Source: an uncultured Acetatifactor sp.
GTDB lineage: Bacteria; Bacillota; Clostridia; Lachnospirales; Lachnospiraceae
Direction of reading: 5' to 3'
Assembly (NCBI GenBank): GCA_947588705.1
Contig: CANPYT010000019.1
Span: 1 to 33,914 of the forward strand
DNA length: 33,914 nucleotides
Shown here: one piece after another, positions 1-8,675 of the stretch
Numbering within the stretch: position 1 is the stretch's first letter
Layout of the letters: the number at the start of each line of letters is the position of its first letter
Program-made: the position numbers and the translations under genes
The notes under the pieces: model-generated
Databases searched by the model: none
What the model was told of the DNA's origin: nothing
The model's input: the letters and a program-made list of their open reading frames with translations, nothing else

Positions 1-574
1 GGTCGATGGCCTGCAGCAGCTCCTTGATCGCCTCCGCGCCCATGCCTACCCGGAATTTATTGCCATAGCTTTCCCGGGCATCCTGATACTCTTTCTCCGA
101 AAGGATCTGCTTGAATTCCAGGCCGGAGTCTGCAGGGTCAAGCACAATATAAGACGCGAAATACAGAACCTTCTCCAACACCCTGGGAGAAAGGTCCAAC
201 ACCAGGCCCATACGGCTGGGTATCCCCTTAAAGTACCAGATATGGGACACAGGGGCCGCCAGCTCAATATGGCCCATACGCTCCCTGCGGACACTGGCCT
301 TGGTCACCTCCACGCCGCAGCGGTCACACACTACGCCCTTATATCTGATCTTCTTATATTTTCCACAATGACATTCCCAGTCCTTGCTGGGTCCAAAAAT
401 CTTCTCACAGAACAGGCCGTCGCGCTCAGGTTTCAGCGTTCTGTAATTGATGGTTTCCGGCTTCAGCACCTCGCCGTGAGACCACTCCCGAATCTTCTCG
501 GGTGAAGCCAATCCAATCTTTATGGCGTCAAACGTCATAGGCTGATAGGTTGTTTCATTTCTTGTTTCTGGCAT
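1..574 (-). CDS. rpoC: DNA-directed RNA polymerase subunit beta' (N-terminal part)
   Basis: Encodes the first 191 residues of RNA polymerase beta'; the gene runs off the left edge. The protein forms the clamp and active centre of the core enzyme in the cytoplasm. The start is the ATG at 574-572, preceded by GAAGGGAG about 7 bases upstream. The N-terminal zinc ribbon is complete, with C68-x-C70 and C83-x-x-C86, followed by the GVEVT segment usual in this family. Catalytic NADFDGD lies beyond the window. It follows rpoB after a 133-bp gap with no convincing promoter, so it is most likely cotranscribed with rpoB. Identification is by direct recognition of the conserved N-terminus and the universal rpoB-rpoC order. 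Confidence 0.97.
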   Translation of the reverse strand, partial: MPETRNETTYQPMTFDAIKIGLASPEKIREWSHGEVLKPETINYRTLKPERDGLFCEKIFGPSKDWECHCGKYKKIRYKGVVCDRCGVEVTKASVRRERMGHIELAAPVSHIWYFKGIPSRMGLVLDLSPRVLEKVLYFASYIVLDPADSGLEFKQILSEKEYQDARESYGNKFRVGMGAEAIKELLQAID

Positions 575-680
575 GAATGGCACTCCCTTCTATATCTTCC
601 ATATCCGATAGGTGAACGGCACCAATGGCGCGTTCAGCCCCGCGTCCGTCAGCCGAACCGCAGTTTTACAGCTTTCTGCA

Positions 681-701
681 GCCCGGCACGGCCGGCCGGG
701 C
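681..701 (-). other. GC-rich hairpin in the rpoB-rpoC gap
   Basis: A perfect 7-bp inverted repeat (GCCCGGC/GCCGGGC, 7-base loop) starts 7 bases after the rpoB stop codon. There is no T-tract on the minus strand, so it is not a standard intrinsic terminator. A role in mRNA processing, stabilisation or pausing between rpoB and rpoC is an inference. Confidence 0.4.
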
Positions 702-707
702 CGTCAC

Positions 708-3700
708 TTAAAACTCTTCGCCGTCGCCATCCTCATAGTTATCATCATAAGCCTCGTCATCATAGTCATCCTCTTCATCGGTGCTCACCAGTTCACCGCT
801 GTCATTGTCAAACTCCTGAGACTGATATCCCATCTGGCCAAGCTCGCCGTTGCCGTAATCGTCATACTTGCGGTCGCCCTCCATCTCATAGCGGTAATCC
901 GTATCGCCGTAATCAATGGACTCCATGATCTCCACTTCCGTGTGGTCCTCCCGGAGCACACGCACATCCAGCCCCAGCGCCTGAAGCTCCTTGAGCAGTA
1001 CCTTAAAGGATTCAGGGATGCCGGATTCGGGCACATTGTCTCCCTTGATAATGGCTTCATAGGTCTTCACACGGCCTACCACATCGTCAGATTTCACAGT
1101 CAGGATCTCCTGCAGCGTATAGGATGCGCCATATGCCTCCAGGGCCCATACCTCCATCTCACCAAAACGCTGTCCGCCGAACTGTGCCTTACCGCCCAGG
1201 GGCTGCTGCGTCACCAGGGAGTACGGTCCGGTAGAACGGGCATGGATCTTATCATCTACCAGGTGATGGAGCTTCAGGTAATGCATATGTCCAATTGTGA
1301 CAGGACTGTCAAAATATTCTCCGGTGCGGCCGTCGCGCAGACGGACCTTTCCGTCGCGGGAGATGGGCACTCCCTTCCACAGTTCCCTGTGATCCCTGTT
1401 ATCTGAGAGATACTGCATGACCTCCGGCAGAAGCTCTTCCTTGTGCTTGGCCTCAAACTCTTCCCACTCCAGGTTTACATAATCGTTGGCCAGATCCAGG
1501 GTGTCCATTATATCACGCTCATTAGCGCCGTCAAACACCGGGGTCGCCACATTGAAGCCCAACGCCTTCGCCGCCAGCGACAGGTGGATCTCAAGTACCT
1601 GTCCAATATTCATACGGGAAGGCACACCCAGAGGATTCAGCACGATATCCAGCGGACGTCCGTTGGGCAGGTAAGGCATATCCTCCACGGGGAGCACCCG
1701 GGAAACCACACCCTTGTTTCCGTGGCGTCCTGCCATTTTATCGCCCACGGAAATCTTTCTCTTCTGTGCGATGTATATACGGACCGCCTGATTGACGCCC
1801 GGGGACAGCTCATCGCTGTTCTCTCTGGTGAACACCTTGGCATCCACAACAATGCCATATTCCCCATGAGGTACCTTCAGGGAAGTATCCCGGACCTCCC
1901 TGGCCTTCTCGCCGAAGATCGCGCGAAGCAGCCTCTCCTCCGCGGTCAGTTCGGTCTCGCCCTTTGGCGTCACTTTTCCCACCAGGATATCGCCGGCACG
2001 TACCTCCGCGCCAATGCGGATAATCCCCCTGTCGTCCAGGTCTTTCAAGGCGTCGTCGCCCACACCGGGCACATCCCGGGTGATCTCCTCAGGGCCAAGC
2101 TTGGTATCCCGGGCCTCCGCCTCATATTCCTCAATGTGCACCGATGTATATACATCCTCCTGCACAAGCCTCTCGCTCAGCAGTACCGCGTCCTCGTAGT
2201 TATAGCCTTCCCATGTCATAAAGCCGATCAGGGGGTTCTTGCCCAGCGCCAGCTCACCCATAGAGGTGGAAGGGCCATCCGCGATCACCTGCCCCTCCGC
2301 CACACGGTCACCCTTAAAGACAATGGGCTTCTGATTGTAGCAGTTGGACTGGTTGCTGCGGGAGAACTTGGTCAGATGAAACTCCGCCTTCTCCCCGTCA
2401 TCGTATGTGATCCGGATCAGCCTGGAGGACACATAGTCCACTGTGCCATTCTTTTTCGCCACGATACAGACACCGGAGTCTACAGCCGCCTTGGGTTCCA
2501 TACCCGTTCCCACCACAGGGGCTTCCGTAGTCAGAAGCGGCACGGCCTGACGCTGCATGTTGGATCCCATCAGCGCACGGTTTGCGTCGTCGTTCTGCAG
2601 GAAGGGGATCAGGGCGGTAGCCACGGAGAATACCATCCTGGGCGATACATCCATATAGTCGAACATAGAGCGGGGATACTCGGAAGTTTCATCCTTGTAG
2701 CGGCCGGATACCGTGTTGCGGACAAAATGCCCTTCCGCATCCAAAGCCTCGCTGGCCTGCGCCACATGATAGTTGTCTTCCTCGTCCGCCGTCATATAGA
2801 CCACCTCGTCGGTGACCACGGGATTCTGGGGGTCGGTCTTGTCGATCTTTCTGTAAGGCGCCTCCACGAATCCGTATTCATTGATCCGGGCATAACTTGC
2901 CAGAGAGTTGATCAGGCCGATATTCGGCCCCTCAGGGGTCTCAATGGGGCACATTCTTCCATAATGGGAGTAATGTACGTCGCGGACCTCAAATCCCGCG
3001 CGATCCCTGGACAGACCGCCGGGCCCCAGGGCGGACAGACGCCTCTTGTGGGTCAGCTCGCCCAGAGGGTTGTTCTGATCCATAAACTGGGACAGCTGGG
3101 AAGAACCAAAAAACTCCTTCACCGCAGCGGTCACGGGCTTGATATTGATCAAAGACTGCGGGGAAATCTCCTCCGCGTCATGGGTCGTCATACGCTCCCG
3201 CACAACTCTCTCCATCCTGGACAGGCCGATGCGGTACTGGTTCTGGAGCAGTTCTCCCACGGCGCGGATACGCCGGTTGCCCAGGTGATCGATGTCGTCG
3301 TCATTCCCCAGGCCATACTCCAGGTGCATGTTGTAATTGATGGACGCGATAATGTCCTCCTTAGTGATGTGCTTGGGAACCAGCTCATGGACGTTTTTCT
3401 TCAGCGCCTCCGCCAGTTTCTCAGGATCGCTCCCAAACTCTTCCAGGATCTTTGCCAGCACAGGGTAATAGACCCTCTCCCGAATGCCAAAGTCCCTGGG
3501 TTCACAGTCCACAAACCCTGTAAGCTTCACCATCATGTTGGAGAGCACCTTTACCACCCGCTCCTCCGTCTGGACATACACAAAGGGAACCGCGGCATCC
3601 TGGATCGTATCCGCGAGTTCCGCCGTCACCTTCGTTCCGGCCTCTGCCAGGACTTCACCGGTGGCGGGATCTACCACATCCGCCGCCAGGACCTGATGAC

Positions 3701-4571
3701 GGATCCTGTTCCGGAAAGCCAGCTTCTTATTGAATTTATACCTGCCCACCTTGGCCAGGTCGTATCTGCGGGGGTCAAAGAACATAGCGTTGATCAAGCT
3801 TTCCGCGCTCTCCACGCTCAGCGGCTCGCCGGGACGTATTTTTTTATACAGCTCCAGCAGACCTTCCTGATAATTTTCCGCGGTGTCCTTTGTAAAACTT
3901 GCCTCGATCTTTGGCTCATTATCGCCAAAGACCTCCCGGATCTCTTCGTTTGTGCCAATACCCAGCGCACGGATCAACACGGTGACGGGCACTTTTCTGG
4001 TCCTGTCCACACGGACATAAAACACATCGTTGGAATCAGTCTCATATTCCAGCCATGCGCCGCGGTTGGGGATCACAGTGCAGGAGAACAGCTTTTTGCC
4101 GATCTTATCATGTCCGATGGCATAATAAATGCCGGGAGAACGAACCAGCTGGCTCACGATGACACGCTCCGCCCCATTGATGACAAAAGTTCCCGTCTCC
4201 GTCATCAGAGGCAGATCTCCCATAAAGATCTTGTGCTCGCTGATCTCTTCCTTCTCCTTGTTGTAGAGACGGACTGTCACAGTCAAGGGCGCCGCGTAGG
4301 TGGCGTCTCTCTCCTTACACTCCTCAATAGAATACTTTACATCGTCTTTGCAGAGCTCAAAATCCACGAACTCAAGACTCAGAGAGCCGCTGTAGTCGGC
4401 AATAGGAGAAATATCGTCAAACACTTCTCTCAGGCCCTCATCCAGAAACCACTGATAGGAGTCTTTCTGAACTTCGATCAGATTAGGCATCTCCAATACC
4501 TCTTTCTGGCGAGCGTAACTCATACGCATCACCTTGGTATTGGCAATCGGACGTATTCTGTTCTTTTCCAT
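708..4571 (-). CDS. rpoB: DNA-directed RNA polymerase subunit beta
   Basis: A complete 1287-residue RNA polymerase beta subunit, within the range of bacterial homologues (about 1190 in Bacillus, 1342 in E. coli). It forms the catalytic core with beta' and is the rifampicin target. The start ATG at 4571 gives the usual basic N-terminus. The rifampicin pocket (roughly residues 485-520) has wild-type residues at the classical positions: [13 protein letters not shown] and LSALGPGG, so no resistance substitution is visible. The [12 protein letters not shown] motif near the active site is intact. The C-terminus ends in an acidic tail of about 40 residues rich in D, E and Y. Its own promoter lies at 4674-4702, downstream of an rplL terminator. 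rpoC follows. Confidence 0.98.
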   Translation of the reverse strand: MEKNRIRPIANTKVMRMSYARQKEVLEMPNLIEVQKDSYQWFLDEGLREVFDDISPIADYSGSLSLEFVDFELCKDDVKYSIEECKERDATYAAPLTVTVRLYNKEKEEISEHKIFMGDLPLMTETGTFVINGAERVIVSQLVRSPGIYYAIGHDKIGKKLFSCTVIPNRGAWLEYETDSNDVFYVRVDRTRKVPVTVLIRALGIGTNEEIREVFGDNEPKIEASFTKDTAENYQEGLLELYKKIRPGEPLSVESAESLINAMFFDPRRYDLAKVGRYKFNKKLAFRNRIRHQVLAADVVDPATGEVLAEAGTKVTAELADTIQDAAVPFVYVQTEERVVKVLSNMMVKLTGFVDCEPRDFGIRERVYYPVLAKILEEFGSDPEKLAEALKKNVHELVPKHITKEDIIASINYNMHLEYGLGNDDDIDHLGNRRIRAVGELLQNQYRIGLSRMERVVRERMTTHDAEEISPQSLINIKPVTAAVKEFFGSSQLSQFMDQNNPLGELTHKRRLSALGPGGLSRDRAGFEVRDVHYSHYGRMCPIETPEGPNIGLINSLASYARINEYGFVEAPYRKIDKTDPQNPVVTDEVVYMTADEEDNYHVAQASEALDAEGHFVRNTVSGRYKDETSEYPRSMFDYMDVSPRMVFSVATALIPFLQNDDANRALMGSNMQRQAVPLLTTEAPVVGTGMEPKAAVDSGVCIVAKKNGTVDYVSSRLIRITYDDGEKAEFHLTKFSRSNQSNCYNQKPIVFKGDRVAEGQVIADGPSTSMGELALGKNPLIGFMTWEGYNYEDAVLLSERLVQEDVYTSVHIEEYEAEARDTKLGPEEITRDVPGVGDDALKDLDDRGIIRIGAEVRAGDILVGKVTPKGETELTAEERLLRAIFGEKAREVRDTSLKVPHGEYGIVVDAKVFTRENSDELSPGVNQAVRIYIAQKRKISVGDKMAGRHGNKGVVSRVLPVEDMPYLPNGRPLDIVLNPLGVPSRMNIGQVLEIHLSLAAKALGFNVATPVFDGANERDIMDTLDLANDYVNLEWEEFEAKHKEELLPEVMQYLSDNRDHRELWKGVPISRDGKVRLRDGRTGEYFDSPVTIGHMHYLKLHHLVDDKIHARSTGPYSLVTQQPLGGKAQFGGQRFGEMEVWALEAYGASYTLQEILTVKSDDVVGRVKTYEAIIKGDNVPESGIPESFKVLLKELQALGLDVRVLREDHTEVEIMESIDYGDTDYRYEMEGDRKYDDYGNGELGQMGYQSQEFDNDSGELVSTDEEDDYDDEAYDDNYEDGDGEEF

Positions 4572-4645
4572 CGAAAATTCACCCCGTTCTTTCTGATTTC
4601 ATGCTTTCACTATGCCCACATAACAGTACCTTTCACAAAAATGAG

Positions 4646-4676
4646 CATGGTACAGCACAATAGTGCACTATCCATG
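4646..4676 (-). promoter_or_regulatory. Palindrome and nested hairpin at the rpoB transcription start
   Basis: ATAGTGCACTAT (4660-4671) is a perfect 12-base palindrome covering the predicted rpoB start point (about 4667). It sits inside a looser hairpin, CATGG (4646-4650) with CCATG (4672-4676), containing a GCAC-AATA-GTGC inner stem. It could be an operator or a 5'-end mRNA structure. The symmetry is seen; the role is inferred. Confidence 0.35.
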
Positions 4677-4702
4677 ATAGCACAAATAAAATAGGGGGTC
4701 AA
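4674..4702 (-). promoter_or_regulatory. Sigma-A promoter for rpoB-rpoC
   Basis: On the minus strand, TTGACC (4702-4697), a 17-base spacer and TATCAT (4679-4674) give a good sigma-A match, with transcription expected from about 4667. It lies between the rplL terminator and rpoB, so rpoBC can be transcribed independently of rplJL. Confidence 0.7.
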
Positions 4703-4762
4703 GCAGAAATTTCCTGAATAAAAAAAATATGAATAAAAAAATGCAACAGTTCAGCCAAAAAT

Positions 4763-4802
4763 AAAAGACAGCTTCCCGTCCAGATACACGGAGCTGTCTT
4801 TT
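4763..4802 (-). terminator. Intrinsic terminator after rplL
   Basis: An 11-bp perfect stem, AAAAGACAGCT / AGCTGTCTTTT, with a further CCGT/ACGG pairing inside the loop, is followed on the minus strand by TTTTATTTTT. It lies 30 bases past the rplL stop and upstream of the rpoB promoter. It may be partial, as the rplL-rpoB attenuator is in E. coli. Confidence 0.85.
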
Positions 4803-4831
4803 ATCATATTGCAAATACGCCGACAGGCTTC

Positions 4832-5206
4832 TTACTTAAGAGTAACCTTAGCGCCAACTTCCTCGAGCTTCTTCTTGATCTCCTCGGCCTCTTCCTTGGT
4901 AGCGCCCTCCTTAACGAGCTTGGGTGCGCCGTCCACTACAGCCTTAGACTCGGACAGGCCAAGGCCGGTCACCTCACGGACTACCTTGATGACTTTAACC
5001 TTCTCTGCGCCGACCTCTGTCAGTTCTACATTGAACTCGGTCTTCTCCTCCTCAGCTGCTGCAGCGGGGCCTGCTGCTGCGACAACCACGCCTGCTGCTG
5101 CAGACACGCCGAACTCCTCCTCACATGACTTTACCAGATCATTCAACTCTAATACGGTCAGCTCTTTGATAGCATCGATCAATTCCTGGGCAGTCAACTT
5201 TGCCAT
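4832..5206 (-). CDS. rplL: 50S ribosomal protein L7/L12
   Basis: Encodes the 124-residue stalk protein L7/L12, whose dimers bind L10 and recruit translation GTPases to the ribosome. The N-terminal dimerisation domain (residues 1-35), the Ala-rich flexible hinge (about 36-55) and the C-terminal factor-binding domain with [13 protein letters not shown] are all present. The start is taken as the ATG at 5206 (MAKLT). The ATG five codons upstream overlaps the GGAGG ribosome site and is therefore unlikely. It follows rplJ by 86 bases and is cotranscribed with it, ending in the terminator at 4763-4802. Confidence 0.97.
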   Translation of the reverse strand: MAKLTAQELIDAIKELTVLELNDLVKSCEEEFGVSAAAGVVVAAAGPAAAAEEEKTEFNVELTEVGAEKVKVIKVVREVTGLGLSESKAVVDGAPKLVKEGATKEEAEEIKKKLEEVGAKVTLK

Positions 5207-5292
5207 TTTAATATCCTCCATTTCGTTTTCATTTTGATTATTTGCGAATCGTCATTTGATCCGTTTTTGTTTCCTTATGATTTGTCCGCCGG

Positions 5293-5826
5293 TCACTCTG
5301 CAGCGGGAGCCTCGGCTGCAGCCGGTGCTTCCACAGCACCTGCCCCGCCTTTCTCGGCCAACTGGTTCATGACACGGGCGAAATTGGTGATAGGACTCTG
5401 CATACTGCCAAGCAGTCTGGAAATAAGAACATCCCTGGACGGAATGCTTGCGATAGAAGCGATCCCCTTGGCATCATAAACGGTACCTTCCACAACTCCG
5501 GCCTTGATCTCCAGATTTTCCGCAGTCTTTGCAAACTCAGCCAGCACTCTCGCAGGCGCCGTCGCGTCATCCGCGGAAATCGCCACTGCGCTGGGGCCTT
5601 CCAGATACTGGGTCAGACCTTCGAACTCGGTGCCCTTGAACGCAAAATTCATGAAGGTGTTTTTATACACCTTATAGGTAACACCTGCCTCACGCAGATT
5701 CTTGCGGAGCTGAGTGTCCTGCTCAACGGTAAGTCCCCGGTAATCTACCAGGACTACGGACTGAGCATCCTTGATGCTGGCAGAAATCTCATCAACGATG
5801 GGTTTCTTTAACTCAACCTTTGCCAT
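5293..5826 (-). CDS. rplJ: 50S ribosomal protein L10
   Basis: A 177-residue L10 that binds 23S rRNA and carries the L7/L12 dimers to form the stalk base. The N-terminal MAKVELKKPIVDEI segment and the VDYRGLTV rRNA-binding region are typical. The C-terminus ends in an Ala/Pro/Glu-rich tail (AEAPAAE). AAGGAGG precedes the ATG. In Bacillus subtilis the L10(L12)4 complex controls its own operon by transcription attenuation. The 175-base leader upstream here has matching features (see the leader and attenuator entries), so the same feedback is likely. Confidence 0.97.
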   Translation of the reverse strand: MAKVELKKPIVDEISASIKDAQSVVLVDYRGLTVEQDTQLRKNLREAGVTYKVYKNTFMNFAFKGTEFEGLTQYLEGPSAVAISADDATAPARVLAEFAKTAENLEIKAGVVEGTVYDAKGIASIASIPSRDVLISRLLGSMQSPITNFARVMNQLAEKGGAGAVEAPAAAEAPAAE

Positions 5827-6004
5827 TTCCTTACCTCCTTATAAAATTTTGTGGGAACGAATCCCCCGCCGAAAGGAGTTTCTATAAGAAAAGCCTTCCC
5901 AAAGACAGGAAGGCAAAAAGTCTTACGTCAAAACTCTTTCCTCGGTAGGCGCTCTGCTTGCCCCGCCATACGGGACCTACTGTCTTCGGCACGGTCTTAC
6001 GACC
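5827..6004 (-). ncRNA. L10 (rplJL) autoregulatory mRNA leader
   Basis: The transcribed leader of rplJ, about 178 bases. It contains the conserved CCGAAGACAG...AGG block characteristic of the L10 leader family, then a TACCGAGG segment and a terminator hairpin before the ribosome site. The CCGAAGACAG at 5989-5980 can pair with CTGTCTTTGG at 5908-5899, nine Watson-Crick pairs plus one G-U. That pairing would block the terminator. L10-L12 binding to the upstream element would be expected to free the terminator. The sequence complementarity is seen; the mechanism is by analogy with Bacillus. Confidence 0.8.
5885..5914 (-). terminator. Attenuator terminator in the rplJ leader
   Basis: Minus-strand GCCTTCC (5914-5908), an 8-base loop and GGAAGGC (5899-5893) are followed by TTTTCTTA. 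It lies 59 bases before the rplJ ATG, so it must be conditional. Its loop and stem edges are the target of the antiterminator pairing. Confidence 0.8.
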
Positions 6005-6010
6005 TTTTGT

Positions 6011-6040
6011 ACTATATCACAGGGGGCCGACTTTCGTCAA
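6011..6040 (-). promoter_or_regulatory. Sigma-A promoter for rplJ-rplL
   Basis: Minus-strand TTGACG (6040-6035), an 18-base spacer and TATAGT (6016-6011). Predicted start is about 6004, giving the L10 leader. It separates rplJL expression from the upstream rplKA unit. Confidence 0.75.
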
Positions 6041-6089
6041 CCCCCTGCATTCATTTTCTGTAAAAAAGTGTAATAGTCCAGCCCACGGA

Positions 6090-6779
6090 TCAATACTTCG
6101 CAACGTTCACTTTTACGCCGGGGCCCATTGTGCTGGTCAGGGTAATGCTCCTCAGGTACTGACCCTTCAACGCGCTGGGGCGGGCCTTAGTGATCGCATC
6201 CATCAGCGTGTTAAAGTTCTCCTGCAGAGCCTCCTCCGTAAAGGAAGCCTTACCCACAGGCACATGCACAATGTTAGTCTTGTCAAGCCTGTACTCGATC
6301 TTACCGGCTTTGATATCCGCGATGGCTTTCGCCACATCCATGGTGACGGTTCCCGCTTTCGGGTTGGGCATCAGGCCCTTCGGGCCCAGCACCTTACCGA
6401 GACGGCCAACCACGCCCATCATATCGGGAGTCGCCACTACCACGTCAAAATCCAGCCAACCCTCGTTCTGAATCTTAGGGATCAGCTCTTCGCCGCCCAC
6501 ATAGTCAGCTCCCGCGGCCTCTGCCTCGTTCAGCTTGTCACCCTTTGCAAATACCAGCACTTTCACTGTCTTACCGGTTCCATTGGGCAGTACCACCGCG
6601 CCGCGGATCTGCTGCTCCGCATGACGTCCGTCGCACCCTGTCCGGATATGCACTTCAATGGTTTCGTCAAATTTTGCGGTTGCAGTCTTCTTTACCAAGG
6701 CGATCGCCTCGTCGGGCTCATAGAACACATTACGGTCTACAAGCTTTGCAGCCTCATTATATTTCTTGCCATGTTTCAT
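6090..6779 (-). CDS. rplA: 50S ribosomal protein L1
   Basis: A 229-residue L1, the mobile stalk protein near the ribosomal E site and, in many bacteria, the translational repressor of the rplK-rplA mRNA. The chosen start is ATG 6779 (MKHGKKY), 9 bases after GGAGG; an in-frame ATG 15 codons upstream overlaps the gap to rplK and lacks a ribosome site. Recognisable segments include the [15 protein letters not shown] region and [12 protein letters not shown], the rRNA-binding loop of the family. It lies 52 bases after rplK and is in the same transcription unit. Confidence 0.97.
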   Translation of the reverse strand: MKHGKKYNEAAKLVDRNVFYEPDEAIALVKKTATAKFDETIEVHIRTGCDGRHAEQQIRGAVVLPNGTGKTVKVLVFAKGDKLNEAEAAGADYVGGEELIPKIQNEGWLDFDVVVATPDMMGVVGRLGKVLGPKGLMPNPKAGTVTMDVAKAIADIKAGKIEYRLDKTNIVHVPVGKASFTEEALQENFNTLMDAITKARPSALKGQYLRSITLTSTMGPGVKVNVAKY

Positions 6780-6831
6780 TCTCTTACCTCCTAGGTTCCA
6801 GCGACAACATCCGTTGTCTCCCAACTATTGA

Positions 6832-7257
6832 TTAATCTTCTACCGTGATACCCATACTGCGCGCGGTACCGGCGATCATGCTCATAGCGGCCTCCAGGCT
6901 CGCGGCGTTCAGGTCGGGCATCTTGGTCTCGGCGATCTCCTGAAGCTTTGCCTTGGAGATCTTTGCTACCTTTGTCTTGTTAGGCGCTGCAGAACCTGAC
7001 TGCAGATTGCATGCCTTCTTCAGCAATACTGCTGCGGGAGGGGTCTTCGTAATGAAACTGAAGGATCTGTCTGCATATACGGTGATCACAACAGGAATGA
7101 TCAAATCGCCCTTGTCAGCGGTCCTCGCATTGAACTGCTTTGTGAACTCCACAATGTTTACGCCATGCTGACCCAGCGCAGGGCCAACAGGGGGAGCCGG
7201 TGTTGCTTTGCCGGCAGGGATCTGTAACTTGATATAGCCTACTACTTTCTTTGCCAT
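6832..7257 (-). CDS. rplK: 50S ribosomal protein L11
   Basis: A 141-residue L11, which binds the GTPase-associated region of 23S rRNA and is needed for RelA-type stringent signalling. The N-terminal [19 protein letters not shown] motif, the proline-rich thiostrepton/factor interface, is intact. The C-terminal rRNA-binding domain ends in [16 protein letters not shown]. Length equals the usual 140-142. TAGGAGG lies 8 bases before the ATG. The 199-base gap upstream to nusG holds a probable structured leader. Confidence 0.97.
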   Translation of the reverse strand: MAKKVVGYIKLQIPAGKATPAPPVGPALGQHGVNIVEFTKQFNARTADKGDLIIPVVITVYADRSFSFITKTPPAAVLLKKACNLQSGSAAPNKTKVAKISKAKLQEIAETKMPDLNAASLEAAMSMIAGTARSMGITVED

Positions 7258-7456
7258 TTTGGCACCTCCTAAAATTGTGGTAAACCGCTGTCCGGCCGCC
7301 CCGAAAGGGCAGCCCGGCTTTCCGCTGCCGCGGCCAGCCGGCGGTATTCCGGCGCAGGATCCGCAAAGGCCCTGCTCCCACTTTATTGCCTATATTTACC
7401 GGCGAATGCCGGGAAATACCTTTTGAACCAAGCCCTGAAAACCTTCCAGCGTATCC
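7258..7456 (-). promoter_or_regulatory. Probable structured leader between nusG and rplK
   Basis: The 199-base gap is GC-rich and full of short hairpins, e.g. CCGGC-ATTC-GCCGG and GCCC-TTTCG-GGGC. It is bracketed by GTGGG (7381-7377) and ACCAC (7280-7276), which can pair. GTGGG...ACCAC brackets are common in Firmicute rplK leaders, where L1 is thought to bind. No good sigma-A promoter or T-tract terminator was found. The role as an L1 feedback site is inferred. Confidence 0.45.
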
Positions 7457-7975
7457 TCAGAGCTTTCTCACCTCCGCAAAACTGATCTCCACAGGGGTCT
7501 CTCTGCCAAACAGCTCCACGTTGATGGTTGCCGTCTGCTTGCTGAAGTCCAGCTTCTGCACCACGCCAACGGTATCTTTCCATACCCCTGCCACAACGGC
7601 GATGCTGTCTCCTTCCACAAAGTCAACAGACACATTTTCCGTCTTGATCCCCAGAGGTTTCATTTCCGCCTCCGTCAGCGGAACGGGCTTGCTTCCCGGT
7701 CCCACGAAGCCGGTAACGCCGCGGGTATTGCGGACAACGTACCAGGTGTCATCGTTCATCTCCATATTGAGCAGCACATAACCGGGGAACATCTTTTTCT
7801 GAACAGTCTTCCTTGCGCCGTTCTTCAGCTCCACCACATCCTGCATGGGAACTCTGACCTCCAGGATCTGCTCTGCCAGATGCTTGTTATTCTCGATGGT
7901 CTTCTCAATATTGGCTTTGACCTTGTTCTCATATCCTGAATAGGTATGGACCACATACCACTTTGCCTCTGCCAT
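7457..7975 (-). CDS. nusG: Transcription termination/antitermination factor NusG
   Basis: A 172-residue NusG that binds the RNA polymerase clamp to modulate pausing and couples transcription to translation or Rho. The N-terminal NGN domain (WYVVHTYSGYENKV, then FPGYVLL) and a C-terminal KOW domain (about residues 118-172) are complete. The start is ATG 7975 (MAEAKWY), because GGGGGA lies 7 bases upstream. The in-frame ATG at 7990 has no ribosome site. It starts 16 bases after secE, the universal secE-nusG pair. Confidence 0.96.
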   Translation of the reverse strand: MAEAKWYVVHTYSGYENKVKANIEKTIENNKHLAEQILEVRVPMQDVVELKNGARKTVQKKMFPGYVLLNMEMNDDTWYVVRNTRGVTGFVGPGSKPVPLTEAEMKPLGIKTENVSVDFVEGDSIAVVAGVWKDTVGVVQKLDFSKQTATINVELFGRETPVEISFAEVRKL

Positions 7976-7991
7976 TCGATCATCCCCCATT

Positions 7992-8195
7992 TTAAATTGA
8001 TGTTAAGAAGTTTACACCATACTTGACCACATAATCAATGATTGCAATAATAATGCCCACTACAATCGAGATCACTACTACTGCGATAGACTGCTTGAGG
8101 GTGGCCTGTCTATCGGGCCATGAAATTTTCTTAAACTCGGCCTTCATCCCCTTAAAGAAGCCGGGATGTGCCTGCTTTTCCGCGGAATCTCCCAT
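7992..8195 (-). CDS. secE: Preprotein translocase subunit SecE
   Basis: A 67-residue SecE of the short Gram-positive form with one membrane helix. It clamps the SecY halves together in the translocon. The amphipathic FFKGMKAEFKKISWP segment (residues 13-27) is the family hallmark, followed by a hydrophobic helix at about 36-60 (IAVVVISIVVGIIIAI). Located between rpmG and nusG as in most bacteria. AAAGGAT lies upstream of the ATG. Confidence 0.96.
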   Translation of the reverse strand: MGDSAEKQAHPGFFKGMKAEFKKISWPDRQATLKQSIAVVVISIVVGIIIAIIDYVVKYGVNFLTSI

Positions 8196-8215
8196 GATAA
8201 ATCCTTTCGCCTACT

Positions 8216-8365
8216 TTACTTGGTTTCCTTGTGCAGGGTGTGTTTTCTACAGAATCTGCAATACTTCTTGGTCTCCATACGATCCGGATGGTTCTTTTTC
8301 TCCTTGGTCGTATTGTAATTCCGCTGCTTGCATTCGGTACATGCTAAGGTGATTTTTGTGCGCAT
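8216..8365 (-). CDS. rpmG: 50S ribosomal protein L33
   Basis: A 49-residue L33 of the zinc-containing (C+) type, with zinc ligands C9-x-x-C12 and C36-x-x-C39. It begins [12 protein letters not shown] and ends KETK, a typical Firmicute L33. TGGGAGG precedes the ATG at 8365. It is the first gene after the promoter at 8455-8483 and lies 20 bases ahead of secE. Translated directly from the minus strand. Confidence 0.95.
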   Translation of the reverse strand: MRTKITLACTECKQRNYNTTKEKKNHPDRMETKKYCRFCRKHTLHKETK

Positions 8366-8454
8366 CTCGCTACCTCCCATCGTTCCTGTTACGCCGTTAC
8401 AACATCTGATATTTTAAGCATAAAAAAAAGACCTAAATCTTATCTCGCCTGAAT

Positions 8455-8483
8455 ACTATAACACAGGATAAGCGTTCCGTCAA
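8455..8483 (-). promoter_or_regulatory. Sigma-A promoter for rpmG-secE-nusG-rplK-rplA
   Basis: Minus-strand TTGACG (8483-8478), a 17-base spacer and TATAGT (8460-8455). Predicted start is about 8448, giving an 80-base leader before rpmG. It is the only strong promoter seen for this ribosomal unit. Confidence 0.8.
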
Positions 8484-8527
8484 CAGTTTTTTCTTCCCCG
8501 GACCGCAAAGTTTTTGCATTTCCGCTC

Positions 8528-8556
8528 TTGTTTCTTCCTATCTAATGTGTTACAAT
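8528..8556 (+). promoter_or_regulatory. Candidate sigma-A promoter for the FliD-like gene
   Basis: TTGTTT (8528-8533), a 17-base spacer and TACAAT (8551-8556). It is divergent from the rpmG promoter. No sigma-D match was found upstream of this gene, although its product looks flagellar. Confidence 0.5.
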
Positions 8557-8675
8557 CTAAATATCTTTATAAGAGATATATAAGAAGTGCGGAAGGAGAC
8601 AAAAACGGATTTTTGTTCTCCGGTTTTTGGTACGCAAAATTGTCACCTGTTTCAGGGAAGAAGGGAGGCGTGGCA

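Noticed and set aside
1443..4694. A 1083-codon open frame on the plus strand opposite rpoB
   Set aside because: It is the antisense frame of a highly conserved gene; its long opening comes from the codon use of rpoB. No ribosome site and no recognisable domain.
8095..8130. Sigma-D-like GCCCGATAG inside secE
   Set aside because: No TAAA-type -35 at the right spacing and no gene that would use it.
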